Assembly (NCBI RefSeq): GCF_003254575.1
Contig: NZ_QJUA01000003.1
Location: 156,705 to 220,704, forward strand
Origin: Mycobacterium kyogaense
Lineage (GTDB): Bacteria; Actinomycetota; Actinomycetes; Mycobacteriales; Mycobacteriaceae
Direction: 5' to 3'
DNA: 64,000 nucleotides
The notes beneath the pieces are model-generated. The model had not been told where the DNA came from, made no database searches, and was given only the letters and a program-made list of their open reading frames with translations. Below, piece by piece: positions 26,037 to 34,934 of this stretch (within the stretch, counting starts at the first letter, position 1; every line of letters starts with the position of its first letter). Made by a program: the position numbers and the translations under genes.

Positions 26037-27083
26037 TCAGGACTCCGCGGCGCGATAGGCCGCGACGATCGGCGCCAATTCATCGGGTGTCGCGCCGTGC
26101 ATGATCACCGCGTCGGCACCGTGGTCGAACTCTGCCCGCACCCGGGCCGCACACCGCGGCGCCGAACCCGTCGCCGCCGCCTCGAGCCATTCGTCGGGAA
26201 TGAGCGTGGCGATGTGCTCGATCTGCCCCGCGGTTGCTTTGTGGTCGATGCCGCCGGCCATCGACTGCACCACGGCATCATCCCGAAAGCGTTGCAGCAC
26301 GGCGGGATCCCATCCGTTGGTGCGGACCAGCAGATCGCCGTAGCCCTGGAGGTAGGTGGCCAGCCGTGCCACCGTCTTCTTCAGGCGCAGCTCCTCGGGG
26401 AGATGGTCGCCGACGGTGGCCAGACACGACCAGACCCGCACCGTGTCGGGGTCCCGCCCGGCCTGCTCGGCAGCGCTCTTGACGGTCCGGACCGCTCGCT
26501 GCAGTGTCTCCGGGGCGAAGTAGGTGTGCAGGATGACGTCGTCGAACTGGCGGCCGCCCAATGCCAGCGTCTGCGGGCCGAACGCGACGATCGCCAGCCG
26601 GATGTTCTCGTCGAAGTCACCGTCGAGGTAGAGCACCGGGTACTGACCGATGGGCCCGTCGTGCCCGACGATGGCCCCGCCGCGCCACAGCGTGCGCATC
26701 ACCTGCGCGAAATCCTCCATCTGGGCCGTGGTCACCGCCGGTACCCCGAAACCCTGGTAGATGGCGGCGATTCCGCGGCCGATGCCGAGGGTGAACCTGC
26801 CTCCCGAGAGTCGGTGCATCGTCGTCGCCCACGAACCGGTGATCAACGGATGGCGGGTGTTGTGGTTGGTCGCCGCCGTCGCGATCTGCATGCGCTCGGT
26901 CACGGCCAGCGCCGCGCCGGTCAACGACGCGGCCTCCTTGACGTTCCACCGCTCGGAGATGAACGCGGTGCCGAACCCGAGCGCCTCCCCCTGCCGGGCT
27001 TCGTCGAGCAGGCCGGCCGGGCCATCGCCGCCGGCACCGGCCAACAGGTAGTAGCCCAGCTCGTCGAGCACCCGCTCACTCAT
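26037..27083 (-). CDS. LLM-class F420-dependent oxidoreductase
   Basis: A 348-residue luciferase-like (TIM-barrel) protein of the F420-type branch (resembling the MSMEG_2249 subfamily). It shows LGYYLLAGAGGDGPAGLLDE, EALGFGTAFISERWNVKEAA, AATNHNTRHPLITGSWATTM, LSGGRFTLGIGRGIAAIYQG and AIVAFGPQTLALGGRQFDDV. Reduced F420 would be the hydride donor; the substrate is unknown. ATG 27083 is preferred over an upstream start at 27098 because the conserved protein begins a few residues later. It is divergent from the acyl-CoA synthetase with 65 bases between starts, so the two may share control and pathway. Confidence 0.88.
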   Translation of the reverse strand: MSERVLDELGYYLLAGAGGDGPAGLLDEARQGEALGFGTAFISERWNVKEAASLTGAALAVTERMQIATAATNHNTRHPLITGSWATTMHRLSGGRFTLGIGRGIAAIYQGFGVPAVTTAQMEDFAQVMRTLWRGGAIVGHDGPIGQYPVLYLDGDFDENIRLAIVAFGPQTLALGGRQFDDVILHTYFAPETLQRAVRTVKSAAEQAGRDPDTVRVWSCLATVGDHLPEELRLKKTVARLATYLQGYGDLLVRTNGWDPAVLQRFRDDAVVQSMAGGIDHKATAGQIEHIATLIPDEWLEAAATGSAPRCAARVRAEFDHGADAVIMHGATPDELAPIVAAYRAAES

Positions 27084-27148
27084 GGCAAGACCATACAACT
27101 TTCCAACATGTGTTCACTCAGTCGACAGCGCCGTCTAGAGTCCACACC

Positions 27149-28801
27149 ATGTCAGAGCCGACGCACTTCACCGTCCCCGGCGCCATCGACGCGATCGCCG
27201 CGGCGATCGGCGACCGCGAGTTCATCGTGGCCGGCGATCGGCGGTTCACCTACGCGCAGATCGTCGAACGATCGAATCGACTGGCGCGTTACCTCCACGA
27301 TCAGGGCCTGGGGTGCCACACCGAGAGATCAGCGCTGCCCGGCCACGACGTAGGTCAGGATCTGCTCGGCATCTACGCACACAACGGGGCTGAATACGTC
27401 GAGGGCATGCTGGGCGCCTGGCGCGCCCGGGTCGCGCCGTTCAACGTCAACTACCGCTACGTCAAAAGTGAGCTGCAGTACCTGCTGGCCGACGCGGGCG
27501 CCACGGCGATGCTCTATCACGCCGCATTCGCGCCGCGCCTGGCCGAGGTTCTGCCCGACCTGCCGTCGGTGCGGGTGCTGATCCAGATCGCCGATGACTC
27601 CGGTCACGAATTGCTGCCCGGCGCTGTGGATTACGAGTCGATCGTGGCCGACGGGCCGGCCGGCCCACCGCCCGTCGAACCCTCCCCCGACGACCTCTAC
27701 GTGCTCTACACCGGCGGCACCACCGGAATGCCCAAAGGTGTGCTGTGGCGATCGCACGACATCTTCATGGCGTCGTTCGGCGGGCGCAGCCTGTACACCG
27801 GCGAGTCCGCCACCAGCTACGCCGATCTGGCCTCGCGATGCGCCGAGTCGCCCGGGACGAAGCTGCTGGTGCTGCCACCACTGATGCACGGTGCCGCCCA
27901 ATGGGCCGTCATGACGTCGCTGACCATGGGACAGACCGTGGTGTTCTCGTCGGTCACCGATCACCTCGACGTCGACGACGTGGTGCGCACGATCGAGCGG
28001 GAACAGGTGCTGACCGTGACCGTGGTCGGTGACGCGATGGCACGTCCGCTGGCCGACGCCTTCGAGCGCACCGACGCAGATCTCTCCTCGTTGGCCGTGG
28101 TGGCCAGCGGTGGCGCCCGGCTGACGCCGACCGCCAAGCAGCGACTGATCGACACCAAGCCGAACCTGATGGTGGTCGACAGCGTGGGCTCGTCGGAGAC
28201 CGGAGCGCAGATGACCCACATGTCGGCACCAGGTGCGGTGTCGACGGGCACCTTCACGGCCGGCCCCGACACGTACGTCGTCGCAGAGGATCTCGGCACG
28301 ATCCTGCAGCCGGGCCACGACGGCATCGGGTGGCTCGCGCAGCGCGGTTACGTCCCCCTCGGCTACAAGGGCGACGCGGCGAAGACGGCAGCCACCTTCC
28401 CGGTGATCGATGGCGTCCGCTACTCCGTTCCGGGTGACCGTGCCCGTCACCTCGCCGACGGCGTGATCGAGCTGCTGGGCCGGGATTCGGTGACCATCAA
28501 CTCCGGCGGGGAGAAGATCTTCGCCGAGGAGGTGGAGACCGCCGTCGCGTCGCATCCCGCCGTCGCCGACGTCGTGGTCGCGAGCAGACCCAGTGACCGG
28601 TGGGGGCAGGAAGTGGTCGCCGTCGTCGCGCTCGCCGACGGTGTCGAGGCCACTGCGCAGGAGCTGATCGACCATGCGAGCACCGTGCTCGCCCGCTACA
28701 AGCTGCCCAAGGCCGTGGTGTTCCGGCCGGTCATCGAGCGCAGCCCGGCCGGCAAGGCCGACTACCGCTGGGCCCGCGAGCAGGCCACCGCCGAAAGCTG
28801 A
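27149..28801 (+). CDS. Acyl-CoA synthetase (FadD-type AMP-forming ligase)
   Basis: A 550-residue ANL-superfamily adenylating enzyme that activates a carboxylic acid to its CoA thioester. The P-loop-like motif is LYVLYTGGTTGMPKGVLWR, the A5-type motif VVDSVGSSETGAQMT, and the hinge and C-domain lysine region LLGRDSVTINSGGEKIFAEE through ALPKAV-type sequence YKLPKAVVFR and SPAGKADYRWA, with the catalytic Lys in GKADY. Fatty, branched or steroid side-chain acids are all possible for this mycobacterial clade. ATG 27149 is chosen because similarity begins there. It is followed by a strong terminator shared with the convergent secreted protein gene. Confidence 0.9.
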   Translation: MSEPTHFTVPGAIDAIAAAIGDREFIVAGDRRFTYAQIVERSNRLARYLHDQGLGCHTERSALPGHDVGQDLLGIYAHNGAEYVEGMLGAWRARVAPFNVNYRYVKSELQYLLADAGATAMLYHAAFAPRLAEVLPDLPSVRVLIQIADDSGHELLPGAVDYESIVADGPAGPPPVEPSPDDLYVLYTGGTTGMPKGVLWRSHDIFMASFGGRSLYTGESATSYADLASRCAESPGTKLLVLPPLMHGAAQWAVMTSLTMGQTVVFSSVTDHLDVDDVVRTIEREQVLTVTVVGDAMARPLADAFERTDADLSSLAVVASGGARLTPTAKQRLIDTKPNLMVVDSVGSSETGAQMTHMSAPGAVSTGTFTAGPDTYVVAEDLGTILQPGHDGIGWLAQRGYVPLGYKGDAAKTAATFPVIDGVRYSVPGDRARHLADGVIELLGRDSVTINSGGEKIFAEEVETAVASHPAVADVVVASRPSDRWGQEVVAVVALADGVEATAQELIDHASTVLARYKLPKAVVFRPVIERSPAGKADYRWAREQATAES

Positions 28802-28827
28802 ACTGACGCAACGGTTCCCACACAAAG

Positions 28828-28865
28828 CAGCGGTGCGCCGCCTGAAGTCAGGCGACGCACCGCTG
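28828..28865. terminator. Bidirectional intrinsic-type terminator between convergent genes
   Basis: Arms of 18 bases (28828-28845 and 28848-28865) pair with one mismatch around a two-base spacer, and flanking CACAA and TTGTG extend the stem with a small bulge. It lies 27 bases after the acyl-CoA synthetase stop and 12 bases beyond the stop of the convergent secreted protein. There is no long U tract, as is common in mycobacteria. Confidence 0.85.
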
Positions 28866-28876
28866 TTGTGACGAGA

Positions 28877-31219
28877 TCAGGCGACCTGGCAGGCCGACGC
28901 GTCGAGCACGCACAGATCCTGGTTGGCGCCGAGCAGGCCGCCGGACTGCGCACCCGCGAAGCTCAACAGGTTGTTCTGCGCGCTGTCCTTGCCGTAGGGC
29001 GTGTAGAAGTCGTAGTCCGCTAACCCCTTCGACGCGTTGTAGATGTTGGGCAGCGGGATCGTCCCGAACAAGGTGCGCAGCTCGTAGCGCGTCTTGTCGC
29101 CGTTCGGATCCGGCATCGAGTAATAGCCCTCGCCGAACGGGGAGTTGCCCATGTACTTCATGTTGAAGATCGAGCCGATCGGCGGGACCTCGCCCTTCCC
29201 GGTGCCGACCCCGTTGAGAGAGTCGTTGACGTCGGTGACCAGGATCGCCTTCGAGTAGCCGCGGGAGATGTCCCACTGCGTACTCACGTCGGCATCCACG
29301 CTGCCGATCTTGACGCCCTTGGAGTCGTAGACGTCGAACTGCTGGTAGCCCTGCACGATGACCTCGCGCGGCGGCAGGCCGTTGACTCCGGTGTAGGTGA
29401 TGTCCGACGTCGGCTTGAAGGTGTAGTCACCGACGGTGTACGAGTCGCGGCTGGGCTCCTCGGAAGCGTTGAAGCTCAACGGCAGCTCGTCGACGACCTG
29501 GCCCTTGCGGGTCTGCGAGATCAGCAGCGTCTTGGTGATGTCCTTGCCCGGCTGCGGCTTGGAGTAGTACAGCGCGTAGGAGAACTCGTCCTTCCAGTAG
29601 ATGATGTTGTACACCGATCCGACCGGCGGGATGTCGCCAGCGTTGACGCCGGAAGCCCCGTCGGTGGAGGTGACGATGATCGCCTCACTGGTGGTGCCCC
29701 AGAAGTCCGACGTCACGGTGACCACGCCATCGAACGTGCCCACCATCTCGTCGGTGCCCTCCTTGAAGACACCGAACTTCTGCGTGCCCTGGATCGCGTT
29801 GAACAGCGGTTCGTATCCGACGAACCCGGTGTAGTTCAACGTGTCGTTTGTGACGGGCTTGATGTAGTACCCGTCCTGGGTGTGGATCGGCCGGTTGATG
29901 CCCTCGTAGTCGGTGAGGAAATCGGCTGCGCTGTAGTTGATCCGGAACGGATCGGCGTTCATCGGCAGGGTTCCGAAGCGGGTGATGTACTTGTAGGTCA
30001 CCACGTCCTTGCCCTCTTGGGCGAGCGCCGAGTACTGCGTGCCGCCGCGGCCGTTGGTGACGACGGCGAAGATCGAGCCGACCGGCGGGATGTCACCCTT
30101 CTTGACGCCGACCACGGCGCCGTCTGCCTTGTCGGTGACGTCGAGGACGACGATCTGCAGCGACCGGTTGCCCGCACCGAGGTCGTTGTTGATGGCGACC
30201 AGGCCGTGAATGGTCCCGACCGTGTTTCCGTCAGCGTCCACGAGGTCGAAGTCCTGCTTGCCCTGCAGGACGCCCGGGAACGCCGGCACCATCGTGTACT
30301 TGCCGTAGAACGACGTGATCGTGGGCTCCCCCACCGGGACGACCTTGAGGCCGTTCCACACCATCGTCGGATCGTTCTGCTGCGCCTGGGAGTCGAGTTC
30401 GCGGCGCGACACCGCAGCGGCCAACCAGGCGAACGGCGAATTGGCGTTGGGCGCGGCGGGCGCATTGCCGGTGAACGCGTCGAGGAACTTCTTGAAGAGT
30501 GTCACGAGCGGGCCCTGCGAGACCGTCGTTGTCGACGCCTCTTCGGTGTCCGTCGCAACAGCGTTCGATGCGACCGTGGCAGTCTTGGCCGTCGAGACGT
30601 TGATCAGCGTCTTTGGGGTCGTCGCCGCCTCGGGGGCGTCCACGGTGATGGCCGACAGCAGACCCTTCAGACCCTTGGTTTCCTTGGTGGTCTTCGTGGG
30701 CGCGACGTCGTCGGGCGCAGTGACCGTGGGGCTCTCGGTGTCGTCACCGGCCGACGCACCGGCATCGGCCGGCTTCCAGGACCAACGCTTCTTGGGCGGC
30801 GTCTTGACGGAGTCGTCCTCACCGGGGGCCTCGGCTGCGTCGTCCGAGGGCACCGTCGGGGTGTCGGACGAGTCGGTCTCGGTGCCGGGCTTGGGCTTCG
30901 GTCCCTTGAACAGATCGGCCCAGACGTTCTTGCGGTCCTTCTTGCCGAGTCCCTTGCCGGCGTCGCTGTCGTCGGTGTCCTTGGTGTCCTTGGTGTCCTT
31001 GGACTCCTTGGACGTCTCCTTGGTGGTGTCCTTGCTCGTCTCGCTACCGGCGGCCCCGCCGCCCGCCGTCGCGCCGGACGTGTCGGAGGCGGATCCGCCC
31101 GATGTCGATCCCGTGGAATCCGCGTACGCGACCCCCTGGCCACCCGCGACAACCGCAGCACCAACACCAAGGGCGACCGCCAGGCCCCCGATTCGACCGA
31201 CGTAACAACCAGCGTTCAT
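28877..31219 (-). CDS. Secreted three-repeat protein, paralogue 1
   Basis: A 780-residue exported protein I cannot assign to a named family. Residues 1-33 form a signal peptide (GGLAVALGVGAAVVAGGQGV, then AYA-D). Residues 34-290 are low-complexity, rich in Ser, Thr, Lys and Asp (SKDTTKETSKESKDTKDTKD). The rest contains three repeats of about 150 residues, each with a QG-Q-FD-D-G-G strand set and a PPVGSIF or PPIGSIFNMKY block followed by an aromatic-proline stretch and FGTIPLP-like ending. The C-terminus has two cysteines (LCVLDASACQVA) that may pair. A paralogue with the same plan lies at 61689. A surface or periplasmic role is inferred; no catalytic motif is visible. Confidence 0.8.
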   Translation of the reverse strand: MNAGCYVGRIGGLAVALGVGAAVVAGGQGVAYADSTGSTSGGSASDTSGATAGGGAAGSETSKDTTKETSKESKDTKDTKDTDDSDAGKGLGKKDRKNVWADLFKGPKPKPGTETDSSDTPTVPSDDAAEAPGEDDSVKTPPKKRWSWKPADAGASAGDDTESPTVTAPDDVAPTKTTKETKGLKGLLSAITVDAPEAATTPKTLINVSTAKTATVASNAVATDTEEASTTTVSQGPLVTLFKKFLDAFTGNAPAAPNANSPFAWLAAAVSRRELDSQAQQNDPTMVWNGLKVVPVGEPTITSFYGKYTMVPAFPGVLQGKQDFDLVDADGNTVGTIHGLVAINNDLGAGNRSLQIVVLDVTDKADGAVVGVKKGDIPPVGSIFAVVTNGRGGTQYSALAQEGKDVVTYKYITRFGTLPMNADPFRINYSAADFLTDYEGINRPIHTQDGYYIKPVTNDTLNYTGFVGYEPLFNAIQGTQKFGVFKEGTDEMVGTFDGVVTVTSDFWGTTSEAIIVTSTDGASGVNAGDIPPVGSVYNIIYWKDEFSYALYYSKPQPGKDITKTLLISQTRKGQVVDELPLSFNASEEPSRDSYTVGDYTFKPTSDITYTGVNGLPPREVIVQGYQQFDVYDSKGVKIGSVDADVSTQWDISRGYSKAILVTDVNDSLNGVGTGKGEVPPIGSIFNMKYMGNSPFGEGYYSMPDPNGDKTRYELRTLFGTIPLPNIYNASKGLADYDFYTPYGKDSAQNNLLSFAGAQSGGLLGANQDLCVLDASACQVA

Positions 31220-31360
31220 TACTCTCCCCAGGGACTACCAGCGACTTGTGACCGAAACTATACAATCGCGGACCGCTTCCACAGCCCGTTTCCAGCGTTA
31301 GCCAGAAAACTTTCTCTATTTTGCTGGACGACGGGTGACCGCCGCCTGATCCTGCGCCGC

Positions 31361-32476
31361 TCAGCCGACCTTACGAGGCAGGTCGAAGGTGTCGTACACG
31401 AAGGACAGGTCGTTCTGGATGCGCTCGGCACTCAGCCCGAACCGGTCCGGTGCATGCTGATGCTTGCTCTTGTACGAGCGTTGCTTCTCCGCCTGCGCGC
31501 GCACCTCGGCCAGGAACGACGCCGTGGGTTCGATCTCGGCGAACTCACAGATGCGCTCGATCGTCGGCTCCAGGTTCTGGATCAGATCGGGATAGCGCAC
31601 CACACAGAGATTCTTCTCCGGGATCTGGCCGGAGGTGTAGGCGTCGTGGAAGACCTTCAGCATTGCGCACGACGCCTGGTAGAGGTTCTCCACCCAGCGC
31701 TGCTGATCCTCGGCCGACGTGCGGTTGAACGCGTCGTAGCCGTTTTCCAGCACGCTCGCGATGAGCGACATTCCGGAGGGGATGACCTCGACCGGGTCGC
31801 GCACGATGTAGACGAGCTTGGCGTCCGGATACCGCTCGAGCACCTCGTCGAGACGGAACGTCAGCATGCTCGTCTTGGCGAGGATGCGACGATCCTTCTT
31901 GTAGTAGAGGTTTCTTCGCCAGAGCTCCTCGTAGTAACGGAAGAACCGCTCCCGTTCCTGAGGGGTCGCGCCGTCGATCCCGAAGCTGCGCCGGGACAGA
32001 TCACTGCCCCAGGTGTCCTGCCAGGCCAGGAAATAGGCCCAGGCGAACGGGCCGTCGAGAGTGTGGAAGAACCATGCCGGATCGTCGGTCTCGATGCCGC
32101 GGAGGCTGGTGTCGTGCACATCTGACGGGTGATACCGCGCCGGCGAGAGCCGGTCCAGCTTGGGCACGATCCGACCCAGCAGCTTGCGCGCGGTGATCGC
32201 GGGAAACAGCATCTCCCACAGCTCGAACGCCGACAGCCCACCGTTGCTCAGCAGGAAGCGGTGCAGAAAGGTGGTGCCGCTACGCGGATTGCCGATGATG
32301 AAGATCGGCCGATCGAGCGGCTCGTCTTTGTAGCGGGGGAACACCAGGCGGTCCAAGCCCATGGTGGCCGCCGAGATCCCGCCTCGTACCTGGAGGATGA
32401 AAAAGGTCCCGAGTGGCCGCAGCCACAACCCGAACGTCTTGTTGATGACTCGGTAGACGCGCAGGTACCGGTCCAT
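31361..32476 (-). CDS. PAPS-dependent sulfotransferase family protein
   Basis: A 371-residue sulfotransferase. The PAPS 5'-phosphosulfate loop is PIFIIGNPRSGTTFLHRFLL (about residues 57-76) and the 3'-phosphate-binding segment is KLVYIVRDPVEVIPSGMSLI. An N-terminal hydrophobic stretch (VINKTFGLWLRPLGTFFIL) may associate with membrane. Mycobacterial relatives sulfate lipids and sugars. ATG 32476 overlaps the last base of the upstream KASIII stop codon (TGATG), so translation is coupled, which suggests the sulfotransferase modifies a product of that condensing enzyme. The convergent or neighbouring genes give no further substrate clue. Confidence 0.88.
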   Translation of the reverse strand: MDRYLRVYRVINKTFGLWLRPLGTFFILQVRGGISAATMGLDRLVFPRYKDEPLDRPIFIIGNPRSGTTFLHRFLLSNGGLSAFELWEMLFPAITARKLLGRIVPKLDRLSPARYHPSDVHDTSLRGIETDDPAWFFHTLDGPFAWAYFLAWQDTWGSDLSRRSFGIDGATPQERERFFRYYEELWRRNLYYKKDRRILAKTSMLTFRLDEVLERYPDAKLVYIVRDPVEVIPSGMSLIASVLENGYDAFNRTSAEDQQRWVENLYQASCAMLKVFHDAYTSGQIPEKNLCVVRYPDLIQNLEPTIERICEFAEIEPTASFLAEVRAQAEKQRSYKSKHQHAPDRFGLSAERIQNDLSFVYDTFDLPRKVG

Positions 32477-33501
32477 CAGCCCTCCCACACGGCCGCAGCA
32501 CCCACAATGGTGAATCCTGCTGCGGCACTTGCCATCACGATCTTGTCGCCCGGCTCGACGGTGCCGTGCTCGAGGCGGTACTCCAGAGCGAGGGCCCACG
32601 CTGTGCTCGCGGTGTTGCCGAACAGCGAATGAGTGTGCACACAGGCCTGCGGCCGCGCGCCGAGCTCGGTGAACACACGCTCGAGCACCGCCTCGCTCGG
32701 CTGATGCAACGCGTAGTGGTCGATCTCCTCCGAGGACCAGCCGAGCTCACCGAGCATCTCGCGAATCGCGGGCGGCACGTGGACCGACAAGGCGAAGAGT
32801 TCCTTCGACTTCGAGGTGAAGTGGCCGTCGATCGGGGTCTTGCACAAGTCGTAGTGCTCACACAGGGTCTTGTGGAAGATGCCTTCCAGCCGTGCACTTC
32901 CGCCAGGCAGCGGTTCCCGTGACACCACCAGTGCGGCAGCGGCATTGCCGAGCGTCAACCCGGCTGCGAACACTGCGACGTCCTGCAACGACCCCATGTC
33001 GTAAGCGATGCGATCACGAGTCAGCTCACCCGCGCAGACGAGCGCCGTGTTCATCTCCGGGTGCAATGCGAAATATCCGGCGACGGTGTGCATCGCTTCG
33101 ATCAGACCGGCACATGCGCAGGTGACGTCGACGGCGTGCAGAGGACGGGCACCGAGCAGCCCCGCGACTTCGGCGGCCGTCGCGGGCTCGAAGTTGCCGC
33201 GCGCGATGCCTCCGTACACCACGAGATCGAGATCGGTGGCCGAGACGCCGGTGCGTTCCAGACATGCCTGGGCGGCCTGTGTTGCAAACTCCGCCGGCAT
33301 CAGGGTGGTGCTCTGATCCAGGTAGCGCGTCTTGGTGTTGCAGCGGTCGAAGACGTAACGAATGGTTTGCTCGACTCCGATCCACTCCTCCGCGGGACCT
33401 GAGAATTCCTTGCGAACAAGGGCAAGGACCTCGTCGTTGTCCATGGCCGTGTCCGGCAGCACAGTGGCAGGCCGCGAGAAGTAAAGAGTTGGAAGCGTCA
33501 T
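32476..33501 (-). CDS. 3-oxoacyl-ACP synthase III (FabH/OleA-like) thiolase-fold enzyme
   Basis: A 341-residue KASIII-type condensing enzyme. The nucleophilic cysteine is in HAVDVTCACAGLIEAM, the histidine in DHYALHQPSEAVLERVF and the asparagine in HSLFGNTASTAWALALEYR, so the Cys-His-Asn triad is complete. An extra glutamate follows the nucleophile helix in LVCAGELTRDRIAYD. KASIII relatives include FabH, polyketide priming enzymes and OleA-type head-to-head condensers, and sequence reading alone does not separate these. The start at ATG 33501 follows a 378-base gene-free interval. It is coupled to the downstream sulfotransferase, pointing to a two-step biosynthesis of a sulfated acyl product. 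Confidence 0.87.
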   Translation of the reverse strand: MTLPTLYFSRPATVLPDTAMDNDEVLALVRKEFSGPAEEWIGVEQTIRYVFDRCNTKTRYLDQSTTLMPAEFATQAAQACLERTGVSATDLDLVVYGGIARGNFEPATAAEVAGLLGARPLHAVDVTCACAGLIEAMHTVAGYFALHPEMNTALVCAGELTRDRIAYDMGSLQDVAVFAAGLTLGNAAAALVVSREPLPGGSARLEGIFHKTLCEHYDLCKTPIDGHFTSKSKELFALSVHVPPAIREMLGELGWSSEEIDHYALHQPSEAVLERVFTELGARPQACVHTHSLFGNTASTAWALALEYRLEHGTVEPGDKIVMASAAAGFTIVGAAAVWEG

Positions 33502-33879
33502 GAGCCGATCTCCCTGTTCAGTGGTGGCGCGATCGTAGCGTGAGCAGGTCTTAACCTATGAGCCCTGGGGCGGCTCCGCAATTGCAGCACACGAAACATA
33601 GCGCCTCGCTACTGCGCTTTGGAAGCTACCCCGCCTGTCGACACCTGTCTGGGTATTGGGCAAGTCTGTGAATTTGGCACGACCTTCTACCAGGCCGCTC
33701 ATAGCTCGTCCCCCGACGCGGCCCTAGATATTGACAGTCTCGTAAGATTTCTTTCTGCGCGGAGGTTAGCTGATGATCTGCTGTGGGCGGGGCGAATTGT
33801 CATCTGAGTTTTCCTGCCCATCATCTCCCCAACATCGGCCAGCAACATTGATGAGCGGTGTATCGATACCCTGATCCCT
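33502..33879. other. Gene-free interval of 378 bases
   Basis: This separates the divergent KASIII and NYN genes and is less GC-rich than its surroundings, with AT-rich patches at 33590-33610 and 33725-33760 including TTGACAG at 33734. It presumably holds the promoters of both genes. No coding frame with a ribosome-binding site and no strong hairpin was recognised. Confidence 0.45.
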
Positions 33880-34254
33880 GTGCGCTGGATCGTCGACGGC
33901 ATGAACGTGATCGGCGCTCGGCCGGACGGCTGGTGGCGCGACCGGCACGCAGCGATGGTGACACTGGTGCACGCACTCGAGACCTGGGCGAGCGCCGAGG
34001 GTGTCGACGTGACCGTGGTGTTCGAGCAGCCCCCGTGTCCGCCGATCGAGTCGACGGTGGTGACGGTCGCGCATGCGCCTGCTGCCGCACCCAACTCCGC
34101 CGACGACGAGATCGTCGCCGTGATCCGAGCCGATGAGCATCCCGACGACCTCGTCGTCGTCACCTCCGATCGGGCCTTGATCGAGCGCGCCCGCGCCGCC
34201 GGGGCCACCGTGGTGTCCCCCGGACGGCTGCGTGCGCAGCTGGACGTCCGGTGA
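33880..34254 (+). CDS. NYN-domain (YacP-like) putative RNase
   Basis: A 124-residue PIN-like NYN domain protein. The acidic catalytic set is visible in MRWIVDGMNVIGARPDGWW, SADDEIVAVIRADE and VVVTSDRALIERARAAGATV. The family includes YacP/Rae1-type endoribonucleases that cut RNA at or near ribosomes. It starts at GTG 33880 and is about the size of a bare NYN domain. It is convergent with the GntR gene, eight bases between stops. There is no antitoxin partner beside it, so a toxin role is not suggested. Confidence 0.85.
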   Translation: MRWIVDGMNVIGARPDGWWRDRHAAMVTLVHALETWASAEGVDVTVVFEQPPCPPIESTVVTVAHAPAAAPNSADDEIVAVIRADEHPDDLVVVTSDRALIERARAAGATVVSPGRLRAQLDVR

Positions 34255-34262
34255 TCGGCGCG

Positions 34263-34934
34263 TCAGCCGAGCACGCCGCGGCGGGTCAGGTGCTCGATCA
34301 GGGGTGACGCCCCGGCGGTGAGGTGCTCGGCCATCGCGGCGCGGGCCTGCGCCTGATCGTGGGCGGCCAGCGCCGCCAGCACCCGCCGGTGGTGCTGGTT
34401 CGAGTTCTCCGGCCACCCCTCGACCGCGGGAAACACGGCCTCGGGTGCATACCGGGTGATCTGCGACATCAGCTGCGCCAATTTCGGAGAGTCCGCGGCG
34501 ACGTTGATCGCCCGGTGGAAGTCGTGATTCAGCCGGACCGCGCGCTGGCCGTCGCCCGCGGCATACGCAGCCTCCAGATCGGCCTGCACCGCAGCCAGGT
34601 CGGCGAGCGCGGCATCGGTGATCACGGCGGCCGCGCGGGCCGCCAACTCCCCGCCGATGAAAGCCTGCACCTCGGCGACATCGGTGATGTCGCGGCCGGT
34701 GACCGGCCGGATGACGAAACCGCGACGCGGCTGCTGGTCGAGCAGACCTTCGGCCTTCAGCTCGAACAGCGCCTCACGCACCGGGGTCACGCTGATGCCG
34801 AGTTCGGCGGCCAGTTGATCGAGACGGACGTAGCTTCCCGCGGCGTACGTCCCGTCGAAGATCCTGCGTCGCACCACCGCCGCCACGTCGTCGGCGAGTT
34901 GCGGCCTACTCGCGAAATCGGGTGCGCTCACCAT
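34263..34934 (-). CDS. GntR-family (FadR-type) regulator
   Basis: A 223-residue regulator with an N-terminal winged HTH (VVRRRIFDGTYAAGSYVRLD, AAELGISVTPVREALFELKA) and a C-terminal all-helical FCD effector domain (AFIGGELAARAAAVITDAAL, LNHDFHRAINVAADSPKLAQ, NSNQHHRRVLAALAAHDQAQ) with metal-binding histidines. ATG 34934 overlaps the acyl-CoA dehydrogenase stop by one base, so it is the last gene of the SDR-thiolase-dehydrogenase operon. It probably senses an acyl-CoA or acid intermediate and controls this operon through the palindrome at 38105. Confidence 0.9.
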   Translation of the reverse strand: MVSAPDFASRPQLADDVAAVVRRRIFDGTYAAGSYVRLDQLAAELGISVTPVREALFELKAEGLLDQQPRRGFVIRPVTGRDITDVAEVQAFIGGELAARAAAVITDAALADLAAVQADLEAAYAAGDGQRAVRLNHDFHRAINVAADSPKLAQLMSQITRYAPEAVFPAVEGWPENSNQHHRRVLAALAAHDQAQARAAMAEHLTAGASPLIEHLTRRGVLG

